Shown one piece after another: positions 4,581 through 6,662 of a DNA stretch of 6,662 nt (position 1 is its first letter; each line of letters opens with the position of its first letter). A program made the position numbers and the translations under genes. Where the stretch lies: NCBI GenBank assembly GCA_938033975.1, contig CALHKJ010000186.1, forward strand, positions 1 through 6,662. Reading direction: 5' to 3'. The notes under the pieces were generated by a model. The model ran no database searches. It saw only the letters and a list, made by a program, of their open reading frames with translations, and was not told the origin of the DNA. This DNA comes from an uncultured Saprospiraceae bacterium (lineage in GTDB: Bacteria; Bacteroidota; Bacteroidia; Chitinophagales; Saprospiraceae).

Positions 4581-6662
4581 ATGAACCGCATTCCAACTTT
4601 TCAATTGGCATTTTTACTTTTTGCCTCACTATTTCTATCTACCAATGCTATTTGTCAATACGTAAGTTTTGAAGATCCAAAGCTAGAAGCTTTCATGGCA
4701 AGAACAGCAATTACTGAAGTAGATGGAGATTTTCAAAAAGTAGATTCAAACGATAATGGGCGAATCGAAATATCAGAAGCAGAATTTTGTACAAATCTAA
4801 CATTCTATACAACAGAATTTATTAGCAATCCAGGTGTTAATGTAACAACTGATTGGGCTACCTCAATTGGCGGAATAGAATTTTTTAAAAATATTACTGA
4901 GTTAACAATTAATTGTCCTGCAAAAATTGGATACTCTGATCTTAGTTCTCTTACCAATCTGGAAAGATTGGTGATAAGCACAGGAAATCCGGCTTGTTCA
5001 GGAACAACAGGTGACTTTGTGCTGGATTTAACCGGACTCACAAATCTTAAAGAAATAGATTCTAAGGGCTTTGTCAAAGATATCATTTTGGATGGCTGTG
5101 ATAACTTAGAGAAGTTTCATTTTCAAGGAGCATGGCAATTTGGCAATAATATCTTTCAAGGTATTTTGGATTTAAGTAACAATCTTACAATTACTGATCT
5201 GAAATTGGAGGGTTTATTTGATGAAGTGATTTTAGGTAATAATTCTAATATTGAAAGATTTGTTAGTACAGCTATTATTAAGAAAATGGATTTTAGAGGT
5301 CTTGAAAATCTTAGATACATAGATATTGGGAATTCAATTGAAATTATTGTCCAAGACCTTCCCTTGTTGGATACCTTGATAGTAAAAGACAACGATTTAA
5401 TTGGAGATCATCATTTTAAAAATCTACCCAATCTTAAATATTTAAAAATAACTGGCTTTACTACAGAGGGATTAGGAACTATATGGACTTTAGAAAATAT
5501 GCCAAGCATTAAATATGTATCCATGCTAGCTGATTCCTCAGTATTTAGAATGGTAGGAGACTTCCCCAATTTGGAAGAATTATGGCTCAGGCAATTTGCA
5601 TTAGAGGATCAAGAAAAAATCACCAATATTTCATCACTCCAATCATTAAGCTTAAGTGAGTGCGGCATTAACGAAATTGATCTGCAAAATCTTCCATTGC
5701 TAAAATCTTTGAGTTTATTAAATAACAATCTAACTGATATAGATCTAATGGGTTTGGATGAATTAGAACAGTTGTATTTGAGTGGTAACAAAATAGTTAC
5801 CATGGACCTTCATGATTTGCCTTCATTAGAGAACTTTTCTATAAATGGTACAGAAGAATTGAGAGAAGTCAATCTTTCAAACCTTCCTAATTTGATTCGA
5901 TTAGATCTATCTAATACATCCATTACAGAGTTGAAACTAAATCAAATTCCTACACTTGAAAGGATCGCTGCCAATAACTGTGACATCAGCTTATTTGAAA
6001 GTGATGAATTACCAAATTTAGAATCTTTACGTCTTGAAGGTAATAGTCTCACAAGTTTAAACCAAAACAACTCACCAAAGCTTGGCTTTTTAGATATAGC
6101 ATACAATCAAATAGCTGATATCGAGTTTAATAATTATAAACAACTCAAAAGTTTAGATGTGAAAGGAAATTTGCTGACAAGCTTTGTTGTTTCAGATTTT
6201 CCAGATTTATATGAAATATATATTGGCGAAAACTTAATTACGAATGTTGAAGTGGTTAATTGTCCATCACTGTCAGCCTTTTTTGCTAATAATAACCAAA
6301 TTGAAAAGCTAGATTTATCTACAAGCCTTGGACCAACATCTTTGCTTTCTATTCATAGCAATCCACTAACTTATCTAAATATAAAAGATAATGTTAGATT
6401 TTCAACTTTCCATACAGTGAATGACAGTCTTTACATTCCAGAGGGCTTAAGAATTTGTGCCGATGAAAGCGAGCTTTCAAGAATTGCCCCAATTTTAGAA
6501 AATTCTGAACTAGTAGATTATAGTGTTAGCAGCTTTTGTCCTTTGAATGATGAAGAAGCTTTTTTTGCACTGGTAGGAACTGTTAAAGTAGATGTTGACA
6601 ATAATGGCTGTGATGATACTGATCAAAATATCGGTAGGTCTAAGTTTTTGCTTGAAGGGGCA
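4581..6662 (+). CDS. Large secreted leucine-rich repeat protein with EF-hand loop (partial, runs off right edge)
   Basis: The frame is open from the ATG at 4581 to the window end: 694 codons, no stop. The N-terminus is a type I signal peptide with a likely cut after A-I-C (25), leaving Gln26 first. A helical preface (about 28-50) leads into a perfect EF-hand loop D-S-N-D-N-G-R-I-E-I-S-E (55-66), likely Ca2+-binding. Leucine-rich repeats fill about 105-605: irregular 19-29-residue units first, then eleven near-uniform 21-22-residue units from 350 to 581 of the form LPxLxxLxLxxNxLTxIDL. A cap with Cys626 and Cys653 follows. The last residues, V-D-V-D-N-N-G-C-D-D-T-D (670-681), begin an SdrD/NNGCD-like beta domain. 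Relatives in Bacteroidota commonly end in a type IX secretion sorting domain, which would lie beyond the window. The likely role is a cell-surface or released adhesion/binding protein, with no enzymatic motif. An in-frame ATG at 4536 would add 15 residues ahead of the signal peptide and seems less likely. Confidence 0.88.
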   Translation, partial: MNRIPTFQLAFLLFASLFLSTNAICQYVSFEDPKLEAFMARTAITEVDGDFQKVDSNDNGRIEISEAEFCTNLTFYTTEFISNPGVNVTTDWATSIGGIEFFKNITELTINCPAKIGYSDLSSLTNLERLVISTGNPACSGTTGDFVLDLTGLTNLKEIDSKGFVKDIILDGCDNLEKFHFQGAWQFGNNIFQGILDLSNNLTITDLKLEGLFDEVILGNNSNIERFVSTAIIKKMDFRGLENLRYIDIGNSIEIIVQDLPLLDTLIVKDNDLIGDHHFKNLPNLKYLKITGFTTEGLGTIWTLENMPSIKYVSMLADSSVFRMVGDFPNLEELWLRQFALEDQEKITNISSLQSLSLSECGINEIDLQNLPLLKSLSLLNNNLTDIDLMGLDELEQLYLSGNKIVTMDLHDLPSLENFSINGTEELREVNLSNLPNLIRLDLSNTSITELKLNQIPTLERIAANNCDISLFESDELPNLESLRLEGNSLTSLNQNNSPKLGFLDIAYNQIADIEFNNYKQLKSLDVKGNLLTSFVVSDFPDLYEIYIGENLITNVEVVNCPSLSAFFANNNQIEKLDLSTSLGPTSLLSIHSNPLTYLNIKDNVRFSTFHTVNDSLYIPEGLRICADESELSRIAPILENSELVDYSVSSFCPLNDEEAFFALVGTVKVDVDNNGCDDTDQNIGRSKFLLEGA
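4743..4778 (+). other. EF-hand calcium-binding loop coding segment
   Basis: This segment encodes D-S-N-D-N-G-R-I-E-I-S-E (residues 55-66 of the LRR protein). Ligand positions 1 (Asp), 3 (Asn), 5 (Asn) and 12 (Glu), the turn Gly at 6 and the hydrophobic Ile at 8 all fit the canonical 12-residue loop. It is a single loop, not a paired EF-hand, placed just before the repeat solenoid, where it probably stabilises the N-terminal cap. Calcium binding is inferred from the motif. Confidence 0.75.
5628..6323 (+). repeat. Array of eleven 21-22-residue leucine-rich repeats within the secreted LRR protein
   Basis: Residues 350-581 divide cleanly into units beginning at 350, 371, 392, 413, 435, 456, 477, 498, 519, 540 and 561. 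All are 21 residues long except the 413 unit, which has 22. Each carries the pattern (L/I/F)-(P/S)-x-L-x-x-L-x-L-x-x-N with a following L-T-x-I-D-L-type strand, so the array should form one continuous curved solenoid. At the DNA level the copies have diverged (codon choice varies), so this is an old protein repeat and not a recent tandem duplication. Confidence 0.85.

Noticed and set aside
4805..5803. Three minus-strand open frames of 64-93 codons opposite the LRR gene
   Set aside because: They lie fully within the long plus-strand LRR frame, have no recognisable domain, and mirror the Leu/Asn/Ser-rich codons of that gene. They are antisense shadows.
5628..6323. Tandem DNA repeat or CRISPR-like array in the LRR region
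   Set aside because: The periodicity is at the protein level (21 residues, 63 bases). The DNA copies differ widely and there are no identical repeats separated by spacers.

Overview
The window is AT-rich bacterial DNA that most likely comes from a Bacteroidota genome, probably Cytophagales or a relative. This placement rests on several cues. Three genes start with lipoprotein signal peptides, two of them with acidic residues right after the lipid cysteine. Two promoter-like sites match the Bacteroidota -7 element TAnnTTTG. Start codons lack clear Shine-Dalgarno sequences. The last gene has an EF-hand / leucine-rich repeat / NNGCD layout familiar from Bacteroidota surface proteins. No RNA gene, mobile element or CRISPR array was seen, and no gap without a gene exceeds about 80 bases.

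Layout. On the minus strand at the left edge lies the start of a lipoprotein gene (1-69, cut by the window). Upstream of it, also on the minus strand, is a 573-residue lipoprotein amidohydrolase of the YtcJ/Amidohydro_3 type (151-1872). A 36-bp divergent gap separates it from a plus-strand short-chain polyprenyl diphosphate synthase (1909-2889), probably a GGPP or FPP synthase feeding isoprenoid, quinone or carotenoid synthesis. That gene meets a minus-strand lipoprotein metallopeptidase (2886-3362) tail to tail, with the two stop codons sharing one CTAG. Behind the metallopeptidase, in the same direction, is a four-helix membrane protein of unknown function (3411-3785). A 46-bp gap with two small palindromes then separates it from a divergent TetR-family regulator (3832-4515). 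The right third is the 5' part of a large secreted leucine-rich repeat protein (4581 to beyond the window end). This open frame has no stop in the window.

How the genes relate. The window looks like ordinary core/accessory chromosome with small, mostly unrelated transcription units, not one dedicated system. The most credible functional link is the TetR gene with the divergent membrane protein, and possibly the metallopeptidase behind it. A cell-envelope theme runs through the rest: three lipoproteins and one secreted repeat protein. I did not find a convincing undescribed system. The LRR protein and the small metallopeptidase are the parts most worth a second look.
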